DNA of 64,000 nucleotides from Saururus chinensis (taxonomy: Eukaryota > Streptophyta > Magnoliopsida > Piperales > Saururaceae), in the NCBI GenBank assembly GCA_035235625.1, contig CP141140.1, positions 67,224,782-67,288,781 of the forward strand. The letters run 5' to 3'. The position numbers were made by a program, and so were the translations under genes. The notes under the pieces were generated by a model. The model was not told the origin of the DNA. It made no database searches and saw only the letters and a list, made by a program, of their open reading frames with translations. Below, piece by piece: positions 24,616 through 36,310 of this stretch (positions within the stretch are counted from its first letter, which is position 1; every line of letters starts with the position of its first letter).

Positions 24616-27359
24616 TTTTACTCATTCTTCTTTATAATACTCAGTCGATAAAACCATGCATGCTTCTCTTGAACTAAATAATTTATTACATCTTTAGACC
24701 ATGCTAGGAGTTTACTTTTTGATTCTTTTCTTTTGGCACTTGTACCTTATGAATGTCCTAACATGGAAGTTTTGTGAGTTTGTGTTTTTTGGTTTGCAGT
24801 CACCTTGTTCTTTTATTCCTCTCTATTCCATGTCTTGTGTTCAGTCTTGTTATTAATCAATAGAAGCTTCATGGTAATATAGTTTGCTACCTCCCAAACA
24901 GGCAGCTGCAGTTGTCAATTCAGGATTGCTGCTAATGGCTTATGGCTGTGATGGGTATAATGTTTCCAGCAGTGCTTCATTTCACACATTCAGAGGTGCA
25001 AGAGTTACAATCTGAGCTATAACTTTCGAGGTTTAGTAGTTGCATTATGCTTGTTGCTTACGCAGGCAATCTTTACTTCGAGTTGAAGACTCAACAAAGC
25101 CAATATAGTCCCATTGATGAGGTGAAATGTGCTTTTGCACAGATTTTGATTTTTTTTCACTTAAGTTGGTTGAATAATTTCTAGTCTTAACATTTTGATG
25201 AGGTGATATGTACTTTTTTGCTGCTAAACACACTGTCCTTCACCATTATCCTATGTGTGGAGGCCACTTCCTCAATGTCCTCATGTAGTGAATAAATTTG
25301 AGCCCAATTTGTGTCACTCCTTGCCCTTAATGGAGACATCTACAAGTTGTCAATCAGATATTCCACTAGTGATGTAGTAAGATTCTTGTTCTGTATAGAG
25401 CTGCTCTTTTGCCATTGCTATAGTTTAAAATGGTCTATAAACTGGTTTTCTATTTCCCAACTTGTGATTGAGCTGAAATTTATGTCTTCACTAATGACTA
25501 CGTGGCAGACCTCTGGGCACATATAAAGGTTCCCTCCCTTTCTCTCTATGTGTGTCTCTGGGTGAATATGCATGTTCGTTTTGGGTAAAAGCATACAAAG
25601 TTATCTCCAAAATATGGTTATGCTTTTTTGTAGTATAATAATTTCATATACTAACTTTGTTTTATTTTAATTTTGTGTAGGCTAATGGTGAAGATTGTCA
25701 AGATGCACCGAGGGATCAAGTCTTATCGAAGACTTTTTCCTCTTTATTTATCTTAAATAATCTCACAATTTGTACTTAGATAATGTAAACAATTGGAACT
25801 ATTATATTTGCAAACTTCGTTTTCAACACTTAAATGTATTAGATACTTTGATTTAAATAATTTTTGTTATTATAAGAAAAAAATTTATATCAAGTCAATT
25901 TCGGCCCGAAAGCCCGTGGCCCGGCCCGAGCCCGTTGAAATTTTGGATTGGGCTGAAATTTTAAACTCAGTTATGGGCTTTGGGCCTATTTTTTTTAAAA
26001 AAAATTTTATGGGCCAGGCTTGGGCTTGCCCTAGCCCATTAGGGCCCGGCCCGTTTGCAGCCCTATGTATTATGTTGCATACATCATTAGAATGATTTAT
26101 AAATAAAGACTAATCATGTTTAACAAGAATTAATCGATTGGATGCCGTAGATTTTCTAGATTAGCTCATTGAAAATTAGTTTTACGTCTAAATGGATGAG
26201 GTTTTACCTACCTTTGAGGACAGGTTTCCTCCCCTGGGGAGAAGAGCATAATGCTATAATGAGTTAATTTAATAATTCTTTCTCAACCTGAAATCCAGGC
26301 TAGTTTGTTTGTGTGCACCAGCTTACCAGGGGGTACTTTCCCCATTAAGTAATTACCAAAACTGCTTAAGACTTCCTTTCTAGGTTTTCCAGGGAGAACG
26401 GGTCTGCTTAAGCTTTGGCCAGGATAAGTAGGGTAGTTTTCTCAATTGTGAGACATTCATTGTAGTATTTATGCATGTGTATGATTGATAACGCTCATTT
26501 ACACAGGTTGTGTAGGGACAATGAAGCTTATATTTACACCAAATGCATATGGATTGATTACTCTTAAACATGCAGGATGGATGTGGTTTGATACAATTGA
26601 GTATGCAGAGTGAATGTGAATGATATTAATTTATTTATGCAAGATGGGAATGAATAATGGAAATTAATGATTGTACAGGTTGTGCATGTATTTTATTAAT
26701 GATGAATGAGCCTATCATGCACAGATGGTGTGAATGTGAATATGAAAACTTATTGAGCCCATGATGCACAAGTTTTGCATATGTGTTTATGAACTATGTT
26801 GGAGACCATGATGCATAGGTTTAGTTTTGATGCATGGTGAGATGGTTTTAAAATATGAACGTTCTTCATGTTGTCATGAGCCTATTGTGTTTGTTTAAAA
26901 CCCTTACTGAGCCAAGCTCACCCCTTTTTTGTTTGTGGTTTTGTTTTGGGGCTGAATATTGTGACATGAAGCTACTCATGGTGGACTATTTTGCGAGCAT
27001 TAGGATGACTAGATACGTGATATGAGAGGGCTAGTTACCTTGAGATGCTTTAGACTCATGTTACATTTGAAGTTAGAAACTTCATTATGTTTTATTTTCT
27101 TATAGATAGCATGTCATGGCTTTAGACTTGTTATAGCCTTAGGGCTTGGAATTATGTTCATATAGATGTTGTGGTGTTGTGTTGGACTAAGTTGTTAATT
27201 AATCACTTTTACGCTCCTTTATTTTGCTTTTGCACAAAGGGCGCATGCTATGTACTTCAATGAGCACCCAGGATGGGTTAGTCTTCTGCTTCGTCGTGCC
27301 GCGTCCCACCTTCTTGGATCAGGTTCGGGTCAAGGGAGTGTGGCGGGTTGTGACAAATC

Positions 27360-29970
27360 ACCACCCTTAGATCTAGGAGATAGGTTGACAATCATGTGAA
27401 AATACCTGAAGTAGAGGGAACTGAGAATACTAAGTCAGAGAGTGAGAAATAGGAACTCAATGCCTCCCTACATGTTTTAGTTGACCCCCTAGTTAGGAGT
27501 TTTGTGCCTAAAGCCACATTTCCTCAAACACTAGTCAATCCATAGAAAGATGCGCAGTTTGGAAATATTTTAGAGGTGTTTAAGCAAGTGCAAATAAATA
27601 TCTCATTCCTTGAGTTGTCCAATAAGTGCCCTCTTATGATATATTTTTAAAAGACTTAGTTACAATCAAGAAAAAAACAAATATTCTTAAAAGACATTCT
27701 AAACAAGTTAGCACTATTATTTAATGCAAATTCCCTGCCAAATATGAAGACCTTGGTTGTCACACAATTTTATGCAAGATAAGCGATCATCATATTGAGC
27801 GTGTTTTTTTTTATATTTAGAGGCTAGTGAAAATTTATTGCCATATTCTGTGTATGTGCAATTCTGATTGGGAAAGTTGAATCTCACATCAATGACACTT
27901 CAATTAGTTGATAGATTCGTAAAAATTCCTTGAGGTGTTGTTGAAGTTGTTCTGATTAAGGTTGACACATTTTACTTTCTAATGTACTGTGTAGTCCTTG
28001 ATACTCAACTTATTCATAATATTCATGGGCAAATTCTTATCATTTTGGGTTATCATTTCTTGGCCACATTCGGTGTTCTAATAAATTATAGAAACGGGGT
28101 GATAAAATATCCTTTTGAAACATGACAATTGAGCTCAACAGTTTTTACATAAGAAAATGGCCACTAGACATGGAAGATGTGAATAGAGTTAACTTGATTG
28201 AAAGTTTTGTTTATAATACCTTCATCCAATCACATTCTGAGGATCCTTAAAGGCTTGTCTAGCACACTTTAGTTGAAGTTTGACATTGATAAATCAGTTA
28301 AGGAGGTTAATTCATTGCTAGATTCTATTCCTCATTAAAGCACTAATAAATGGCAACTTAAAGTGGCTCCTCTTTCATTATCATCATCACAACTCCTTCC
28401 ATCCATTATGGAACCACCCAAGATGGATCTAAAACTATTACCTGACACCCTCAAGTATGTATTTATAGGTCCTTTTGAAACTTTACCAGTTATCATAGCT
28501 TCCAATTTAGAAAATAATTAAGAGAGAAATTTAATTGATGTCCTTAAATATCTCAAGGAGGTTATAGGGTGGACAATTGCTAACATTAAGGTATTTGTCC
28601 ATATGTCGTTATGCATAGAATTCACTTCGATGAAAATGCTAAACCTTTATGTGAATCTTAGAGGCAATTAAACCCCGTCATCCAAGATATGGTTAGAGCA
28701 AAAGTTTTGAAGCTTTTAGATGTGGGTGTCATTTACCCAATATCTGAAAGTAGATTGGTGAATTTTGTTCAAGTTGTGCCATGAAGTCAGGCATAATAGT
28801 AATCATGAATAATTCTAATGAGTTAGTCCCGACTTGTGTTCAAACAGGTTGGTGTGTTTACATTGACTACATGAAGTTAAATGCTATGACAAGGAAATAT
28901 TACTTTCCTCTTCCTTTCATAGATCTTATGTTAGAGAGGTTAGTTGGTTATGCTTATTATTGCTTTCTTGATGGGTATTCAAGTTATAACTAAATTCCTA
29001 TAACACCTAAGGATGAAGAGAAGACTACTTTCACTTGTTCTTTTAGGACATTTTCCTATTGTCGCATGCCCTTTAGGTTATGCAATGCACTCTCTACATT
29101 TAAGTGATGCATGATTAGCATTTTTTCAGACATGGTAGAAAGTTTTCTAGAGGTATTTATGAATGATTTTTTCATCTTTGGCTCTATATTTGATGAGTGT
29201 TTGCACACTTATCCCTAATGTTATTGCGATGTAAAGAGAAGAATCTTGTACTTAACTGGGAGAAATGTCATTTTATGGTACAGAAATGGATTGTTCTTGG
29301 GCATGTCATATCACATAAGGGCATTGAGGTTGATAAAGCCAAAATTAATTTAATTTCTTATTTTCCAATTCTCTGAACTCTAAAAGATTAGTAAAAAAAA
29401 TTAGTAAAATTTCTAGACCTTTGTGTGATTTACTTGCAAAGGATTCTCCATTTATCTTTGATGATGAGTGCCTTCACGCATTTAAAGGGTTAAAAACTGA
29501 ATTAACCTCTGCACATATTATTAGACTACCTGATTGGAGTATGCCTTTTGAAATTATGTGTGATGCCTCTGATTATGCCATTGATATTATTTAGGGTTGG
29601 GTAGCGCATTGATAAACTTCCCGATATGTTCTATTATACTAGTAAAACTCTGAATGATGCCTAATTCAACTACTTTACCATGGAAAAGAGTTGTTAGTTG
29701 TTGTTTTTGCACTAGATAAATTTAAGTCCTATGTATTAGGGTCTAAGGTCTATGTCTATTCAAATCATGTTGCATTGAATTACCTTTTGTCTAAAAATGA
29801 TGTTAAACTCATATTATCATTATTTGGCTGTGCTTATACGATTCATTATTATTTTCCCATATTTGATTATGCTTGTGCTTTATTGACCATCTTTCTTTTA
29901 ATAGCTATGTACATGAGCACGTCAAGAGAGGTAGTATTTCTTCTTTTTCCTCTTTTCTTGTCTTAAACAT
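27360..29970 (+). mobile_element. Athila-like gag-pol remnant (PR, RT, RNase H)
   Basis: Domains appear in family order. A late gag/protease linker is recognisable near 27.5 kb (KATFPQTLVNP) and protease-domain text near 27.85-28.1 kb (GVVEVVLIKVD). Reverse transcriptase lies at about 28.6-29.35 kb (FPLPFIDLMLERLVG, YYCFLDGYSSYN, EKTTFTCSFRTF), and RNase H at about 29.5-29.85 kb (ELLVVVFALDKFKSYVLGSK). The wording is that of the Athila/Tat side of Ty3/gypsy. It is a broken fossil with many breaks. No integrase was recognised before the 3' LTR. Confidence 0.85.
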
Positions 29971-29999
29971 TGTATTTAATTTTATTTTGACACATTGAG

Positions 30000-31422
30000 G
30001 GCAATGTTTAGTTTAAGTTTGAGTTTGTAGAAAGAGATTTTTTTGTGTATGTGTCTTAGTTTTAGTAAAAAATGAGAAAATTGAAAAAAAATTATGAGAA
30101 TTTTCTTATTTTAATTTTTTGGCTATTGATGCTTCTTTTAGACATGTGATTATGTTTACTAATATCAGTCTCTTTAGAACATGTTTATATAACTTGACGA
30201 ATTTAACAATTTGAGTTATGATTACATCATGTTAGTTTCTTATGCTCCTATTTTGAAAAATTAGAAAGACATTTGTCTAATTGAGAATTAAAACCCTTAA
30301 TTATGGTCTCACATCTTGATGGATATCATTCAATCTAAGTAATTTTTTTTATGAGAGTAAACCTTTTGTATGATCTAGTAGTGCTCAGGTTATCATGATA
30401 GATATTTGTGCTTAACTATTCTTGGTTTGTAGACCATTCTAGGACTTTCTGTCATCACAATTAAGGTTAAGTTTATAATGTTCTGAAGAAAAAAATTGAG
30501 TGAAAAAATGAATGAAAATTTTGTGTAGAGTTAAAATTTTAAAGTCTCTCTATTGAGTAGACCAGGCCTTAGCATGCCTCACTAAGCATAGGGTGTTTGA
30601 GTCCGAAAGTAAATTTGACTAACCTATAACATGCATGACCTTGTAGTCTATTTGGTTCAAGTTATCAAGCCTTAGGGGTGCTTCAACACCTAGTGCCCTG
30701 AGTCAATTGGATTGGGAGTCATTGTCCTAACATTTATTACATTAATCTTATAGAAAACTTAAAAAAGCTAATTCTTACACATGTCATGAGGATTGAGCAT
30801 AGAAGTCTAGTAGCATAGTATGTAGTTATATCCTGAATGGGCTGTTAGGTGATCTAGGTTGTTTTACTTTTAAAGGAATGTTTTGCATGTTTCTCTATTA
30901 TGATCTCTTGAGTATTAATGGATGTCAATGTCTATTTGTTTTAGTATTAATATTTAAATTGCTCCATGGATGTGAGACACATTGAGTTGTTCAATTCATG
31001 AGATTGAGATTGTATAATTACTTGGTAATGTTTGTTTTTAAAACAAGTATATATGTACGAGCACTTGCCACCAATATGAAGTTGTCAAAATTAGTTATTG
31101 TTTCAGAAGACAAGTTGTATTATGCATTGCACTCACTTATGATTGATTTTACTAAATGAAGTCACATGTTTAGGAGGAGCTTATCTATAAAAATTTCTTT
31201 GGTTTTAATTTTCTCTTATCTTCTTAGTTTTGAATTTTGTGGGTAGATTCACTGCAGACTCTCACAAGACTATAACTCGTCCACTAGTATAAGTTAGGGG
31301 TTTAAAAGCTTGTTGCATACACTAAATGCAATCACAATTTCTTGCGGAAGTGGAGTTTTTGGTTTCAGTTAATTTTATTTTTAGTTTTCCTCAAGGACTA
31401 GCAAAATATAGGTTTGGGTATT
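30000..31422 (+). other. Athila 3' non-coding region
   Basis: AT-rich DNA between RNase H text and the 3' LTR. No protein domain was recognised. It ends in AAGGACTAGC and AGGTTTGGGTATT, a polypurine-like tract typical of Athila-like elements. Confidence 0.5.
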
Positions 31423-32050
31423 TGATATACATGAAATATATCTATTTAATCCACCTTTTTACCCTAATTGTTAGCCTAGTATTAGGTTAATTTATGATTA
31501 ATTATGATTTATTAGTGTTAGGATAGAAATTACAAGTTGCAATAATTTATTTATTAAATTGCTTCAAATTTTTTGATTAGGCATGTATTTGAATCAATTC
31601 AAGTTTTTACTATTTTTACACGTCTTAATTATGGTCTTATTGTGCTTTGTAGGTGGATGTCGCAGGAACAACTTTGTTGTTGCTCATGACACTTCAAAAA
31701 TATTTGGACACGATTTACACGTCTTAGACGGACCAAACATTGGTATGGAGAAGAAGTTGTTCAAAAGTGTGCACATGTTGAGTTGTTGGAGCACTTTCAT
31801 AAAGACAAAGAGAGCAGCCATCTAATTTTCATCTCAATGCTTTTCCAACACTGGCACAAGAATATTAAAAGTAATATCAAGCCAAAAACATAGAGCCAGC
31901 AAGCCAATAAGAGCTAAATATAGGCTCGTGAAAAAAGGAAAGAAAGGGGACTAGCAGAGAATAAGGAAGGCAACCATGTCCATAATCAGAGACATTGAAG
32001 AGAATCCATTGCGCAAATTTATAAACAAGAAGGAAGAGCAGTGCAAATTC
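31423..32050 (+). repeat. 3' LTR of the Athila-like element, truncated
   Basis: Starts TGATATACATGAAATATATC after the polypurine-like tract and matches the 5' LTR until about 32050. Only about a third of the LTR remains. Confidence 0.7.
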
Positions 32051-32590
32051 AAGGTTGGATCGTAAAACCTTGAAACTGCTTGATGTTTGAATTGCATGAT
32101 CTTCATTGATTTTCATGATTCATGGATAGTTTTGATCGCATACATGATTGTTTGTTGGAGAATTTTACTGTACTTAGAGTAATAATGGTGATTATGTTGC
32201 ATGTTGATCACAAGGCATCTTTCCATGTTTAAACTGTAAGAAACTCAATTTGTGTGGAATTTAACATGTTTTTCATAAGAAAATTGATAGGATACTAGTA
32301 TGGTCTCTGTTTGTTTTCTCCCCCGTCATCAACATGATTGTCGACACATCAGTGACTGCATCAATGGTTGAAGGAAGTTGAGCAATACTAGTACTAACAC
32401 GTTGTTCCACATCGATGTTAATCTGGTCACCAATAGTGTGACTGACGCATCGGTAGTGGTATCCGCAAGTTGAGCTCCCATAGCATGTTAACAATTGGTA
32501 AGGATTCGATGCATCGATGGGATGTCAACGGTCACTGACATCCTAGATGACACATCAGTAAGGTCACCGATGGTGCATTGGTTCATAGAA
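32051..32590. other. Non-coding DNA after the truncated LTR
   Basis: Nothing coding was recognised. It is rich in short words such as GATGCATCGATG and CACTGACATC and may be another decayed repeat. Confidence 0.3.
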
Positions 32591-34890
32591 TTTAAGCATA
32601 TTTTCTCATAAAGTATATGTTATTTATGATTTATATAATAGCATGGTTTTCACGTATGTTGGATGTGTGAATACATAATATTATGTATATGTATGATATT
32701 GGGGTAAGTAAACCTTGTGCATGGGTAAATTCTTGTAATCGATGGACACCCCTTGACCAATGCATTCAATACTTAAGGACAAATAGTGTTTGGTTGGCTA
32801 AAAAAGTAAGTGGTTTTAGCCACATAGAAGAGGAATATGTCAAGAAAATGAACCATAGTCTTTTGGCTCTCCAAATGTGGGAGTTTATTTGTAGAATTAC
32901 TCCCTGGCCTGGGAGTTAGGTTCAAACATATGATAGCATAAAAATGAATTATCTAGTGCATTGCAATACAGGAGGTCTTAATGATCATGGAAGTTGAGAA
33001 TCTCAACTACTTAGGTCCAGGAACCCTTGTGGGCCTTTGCTTCATGGCGTGGATGGATTTGGGTGATGACTTTAGTAAAAGTTTGAAGTTGAGTTGTGTG
33101 ATAGATTATAATTTAGTGAGAGTGTTTGAACTCTTAGTGTGGTTATTGAGTCTTAGAGAACCTTATGTCTCCATTTCTTTTGGTCTGGATGTGACTATGA
33201 AAGATTGAAAGGTAGGATTGTCTTGATTTATATTATGTTATTTTTTTCTATCATTATGGTTTTTGTTTTGCAATCCCATTGGGTAAATTTGTAAACTTAT
33301 CACCCGTTGTAGTGTAGGTGTTGCAGGTCAAGATCTTTTGCTCCTAGGGTCCGGCAGGCTGTAGTGTGGACTCCTCTTGCTGCTTAGGTTTCTCCTTTTC
33401 TTTTAGGTTTACTCTGTAGGCACATGAGTGTGCCATTTATTTCTATTATTAATCAAAGTTATGGATTGATAGACAAATGCTCATGTAGTTATTTTAATTC
33501 AACTTAAATATTTAGTGATGTAAATATTATATTACTCACTTGCATTGGATTGTTAAAACGAGTAATTATGTTCCCAAATGATTTCATTGTTTATTTCAAA
33601 CATCCCTTATTTAAAATTATTCCACTGCATAAAGATTGAGGTTTCTTTCATTTTTAAATTTTTTTTATAAATGTGCATATATAAAATTGGGGGTGACAAA
33701 TTACGTGCATATGAATGTAAGTAAATATCGAAACACATTATGAAAATTATTTGTGTGTGAATAAGGGGTAAGTGAACCTTAGTTTTGGATATACCAAAAA
33801 GGGTAGAGACCTTAACCCATTGTTTAGAACACTTATGAACATGGGTGACTAGTGTCATATTGTGTCCCAAGGTGGAACACAATGTACTTTAGTCTTCGTA
33901 GGTAGAAGAAGAGCTTGGAAGGAGAAGAGGAAAAGTTTTGTTCTTTGATAATTCTCAAAGTAGCCTAACCATACTTTTATAAAGCCACCCCTTGTCTGGG
34001 TAGTGCCTACCCTTGGTGGGGTCCCATGTCCCACTCCATTACATGATCCCCACCCTTAATTTCGGGCCACTTATTTAGCAAACATAAATAAACCCTACAA
34101 CTATCTTAGAGTCAAGCAAATAAACTAAATAGAAGATCTATTGCACCTTCATAAGCCTATGGGTCACATAAGGAGCAAAGTTGTGTCAGTACAAACATGT
34201 GAGTCTAGGCTACAATAGTGGTCCATCTAGCAAAGTAGAGGAGATTCATAGAATGAGAAAAGATCATGAGTTTCTAGCTCCCCAAGGCTTGAGAACTTAT
34301 TGTTTGTAGATCTTCTCCTTAATGCTTGAGAGTTAGTTCGAATGAGTTATAGCTTTTAAAAAAACATAACTCTAGCGCAATGCAACATAGGAGTTCTCAG
34401 TAATTATGGAAATCTAAGAATCTTGACCACCTAGGTCCATGAGTCTTAGTGGACATTAACTTCATAGTGTGAAATGAACATTTATATTCTTTAATAAAAG
34501 TCTAAAGTTGTTTCGTGTAGTGGAACTTATTTCAAAGAGTTGTAAAAATCTCCTTGATGTTGACATGACTTATTATAGTTGGTCACTTTTATAATCTATA
34601 ATTAGATTTTGGGGGACTATTTGCATAATTATAAACATATTATTGTTGTGAATGTTGTGGTTTGTTCTAATAATATAATGTTATATATACATTGTTTTAA
34701 CCCACTAAGTATTTTTATAAACTCAACATCCTTATGGTGGAGGTCTTGTATTGGAGGTAGAAGACATTTACAACTTTAGGGCGGGGAAGAACATACAAGA
34801 ATAATAATTAATTTCATAGGTTTCATTCTTACTTTTATTGGTAAAATAAATGTAAACATGAAAGAATGTTAATTTATTTTGACTTGGTAA
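32590..34890 (+). repeat. Pair of diverged direct repeats, about 1.1 kb each
   Basis: Copy A spans about 32590-33640 and copy B about 33660-34890. Shared landmarks in the same order: GGGGTAAGTAAACCTT (32701) with GGGGTAAGTGAACCTT (33764), CTTAGGTCCAGGAACCCTTGTGG (33010) with CCTAGGTCCATGAGTCTTAGTGG (34430), then TAAAAGTYTRAAGTTG. They may be two old LTR copies; no ends or target duplications were resolved. Confidence 0.45.
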
Positions 34891-35876
34891 TTGGAATAAT
34901 GTAATGACAAACAATTGCCTAACTAATGGTTTGTGTGTGCATTTTATTTATTTGTTTAGTTATTTAGGAATATACATACTATTATATCTCTATGTAATAG
35001 ATTGAACAAAGATTTAGTTATGCCCCCAAGATTGCATAAAACATGATTTTATGAACGGTTTTGAAAACCTTTTTTTCCTTAATAATTTTAACACTGCATC
35101 ATTTTTCTATAAATATTGTGTTTTAAAAAATTAGGGACATGACAAATGTTGTCATTTTATGAATATTAATACCAAACTCATAAATAAATAAATATTTTAA
35201 AAATCCAAATCTTGGTGAAAATCCAAATTTTGGTAAAAGGGTTTGTTGGGCTTCCAAGTTGTTATCAGGGTTTGGAGAGAAACAACTTTGCCAAAATGTG
35301 TTTAATGGGTAGATTATTTTTTTATATATTATACTACAATAAAAAGTAGGAGAGTGTATCATCCAACTTTCATTGTTTGCCTATATTACACTATAATTTT
35401 TTTATTATAATTTCTAGTTACCCTAAAAAGTTTAGGTAATCTAGTATACAAGATTAAATTTGCTATGATTTCAATATCTAACCTCTATAGCGAGTCCTGC
35501 TTATCATGCAAGACTAAAATCCTTATTTGGTATAATATCATGAAAGAATTAGTATAATTTTATCTTATATACACAATATGATTTAAGATTACCTGGAAAA
35601 GTCAATTGCAAAAGCACTAAGATTTCCCTACAAACTGAAATTTGTTGATCTTCACAATATTCCCATATTTCCATTCCCCTTTTACTCCCTTGTAGGGAAT
35701 GATAATATAATAATATTTTTTTCTAAATCAGAATTTTTATCATGTATTTATGTATATACTAATTATAATATTTAATTAATAGAAAAATATTCAAGTCGTG
35801 TAGCCAGTTGCACATACAACTGTACACACACACTTACTAGTATACTCCCTCTGTCCGACACACACTTACTAGTATA
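34890..35876. other. AT-rich intergenic DNA
   Basis: No gene was recognised. A 31-bp direct duplication (ACACACTTACTAGTATACTC type) spans about 35827-35889 and runs into the Stowaway MITE. Confidence 0.5.
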
Positions 35877-36075
35877 CTCCCTCTGTCTGAAATTAATAGC
35901 TCTATTTAGCAAACAAGTTTGTTCGCTTTATTTTGTTCAATTGAAGTGATTGAGTGCTTAAAAGATAATATTATAAGCTTATTTTCTCATCTTTTAGATG
36001 TAGATTTTACCATTCAATAAAAATTATTAATGTTTTAAATGTAACTATTAAAATAGGACAGAGTCACGGAGGGAA
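35877..36075. mobile_element. Stowaway MITE
   Basis: Left end CTCCCTCTGTCTGAAATTAA and right end AATAGGACAGAGTCACGGAG are inverted copies with TA on both sides (35875-35876 and 36076-36077). The length of about 199 bp and the internal AATAGCTCTATTT word fit the plant Stowaway family. It lies about 230 bp upstream of the PPR start. Confidence 0.75.
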
Positions 36076-36310
36076 TATAATAATTGTGTTAGAATACTAT
36101 CTCGGGAGGCCCAAGTCAGGCCCACACAATTCTGACCGGTGGCCCAGTAATAAAAAAGCCCAAATCAACGAGCTCTTTACAACTACCGTTTTGAACATCC
36201 CCAACGTCCCCTCTCGGCCCGGGATCAGAGCTTCTTGAGCTAGAAAGTAGAGGGAAGAGCTGGAAGCAGAAGAAGAGCGATTGGCCTCCCTCATCTCAAA
36301 ATGCCCCGAC

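Larger units (their letters stand above)
22531..26065 (+). mobile_element. Non-autonomous hAT element with captured host exons (Pack-hAT)
   Basis: Termini TAGGGCTGTAA and TTGCAGCCCTA form short inverted repeats. They are flanked by a perfect 8-bp duplication TGTATTAT (22523-22530 and 26066-26073), the hAT signature. Both subterminal zones (22550-22730 and 25905-26050) are full of GGCCCGG/CCGGGCC words. No hAT transposase is present. The interior has exon and intron pieces of MND1 (about 23.7-24.27 kb) and a further exon-like acidic segment (24.42-24.61 kb). A duplicated module (AGAGAAGCCCATCGTCTCCG) occurs at about 22798 and 22906. Retained introns indicate DNA-level capture, not retroposition. 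Confidence 0.85.
21050..27350. mobile_element. Repeat R, copy 1 (LTR-like, non-coding), carrying a hAT element
   Basis: Without the hAT insertion it is about 2.8 kb. It aligns with 46960-52610: shared text includes CCATGGGGCCCATGTCTGTG near 21210 (CCATGGGACCCATGTCTGTG near 47142), AATCGATTGGATGCCGT near 26129, and the right end near 27270. It interrupts Athila gag, so it is an insertion. The lack of coding sequence suggests a long solo LTR or a non-autonomous element; exact ends are approximate. Confidence 0.6.
14059..32050 (+). mobile_element. Athila-like Ty3/gypsy retrotransposon with nested insertions
   Basis: The 5' LTR starts TGATACGCGTG at 14059 and ends near 20772, with a solo LTR inside it. 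A motif TTTGGCGTCATTGTCGG follows, as in Athila primer sites. Gag-like text then begins (PPSCIVLPTTIATYFELK at about 20985-21040). After a long insertion, protease, reverse transcriptase and RNase H text is readable at 27.4-29.9 kb. The PPT-like AGGTTTGGGTATT precedes a 3' LTR start at 31423, which is cut short near 32050. The element is broken with many breaks. LTR divergence of roughly a tenth in the aligned part suggests an age of several million years. Confidence 0.8.
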
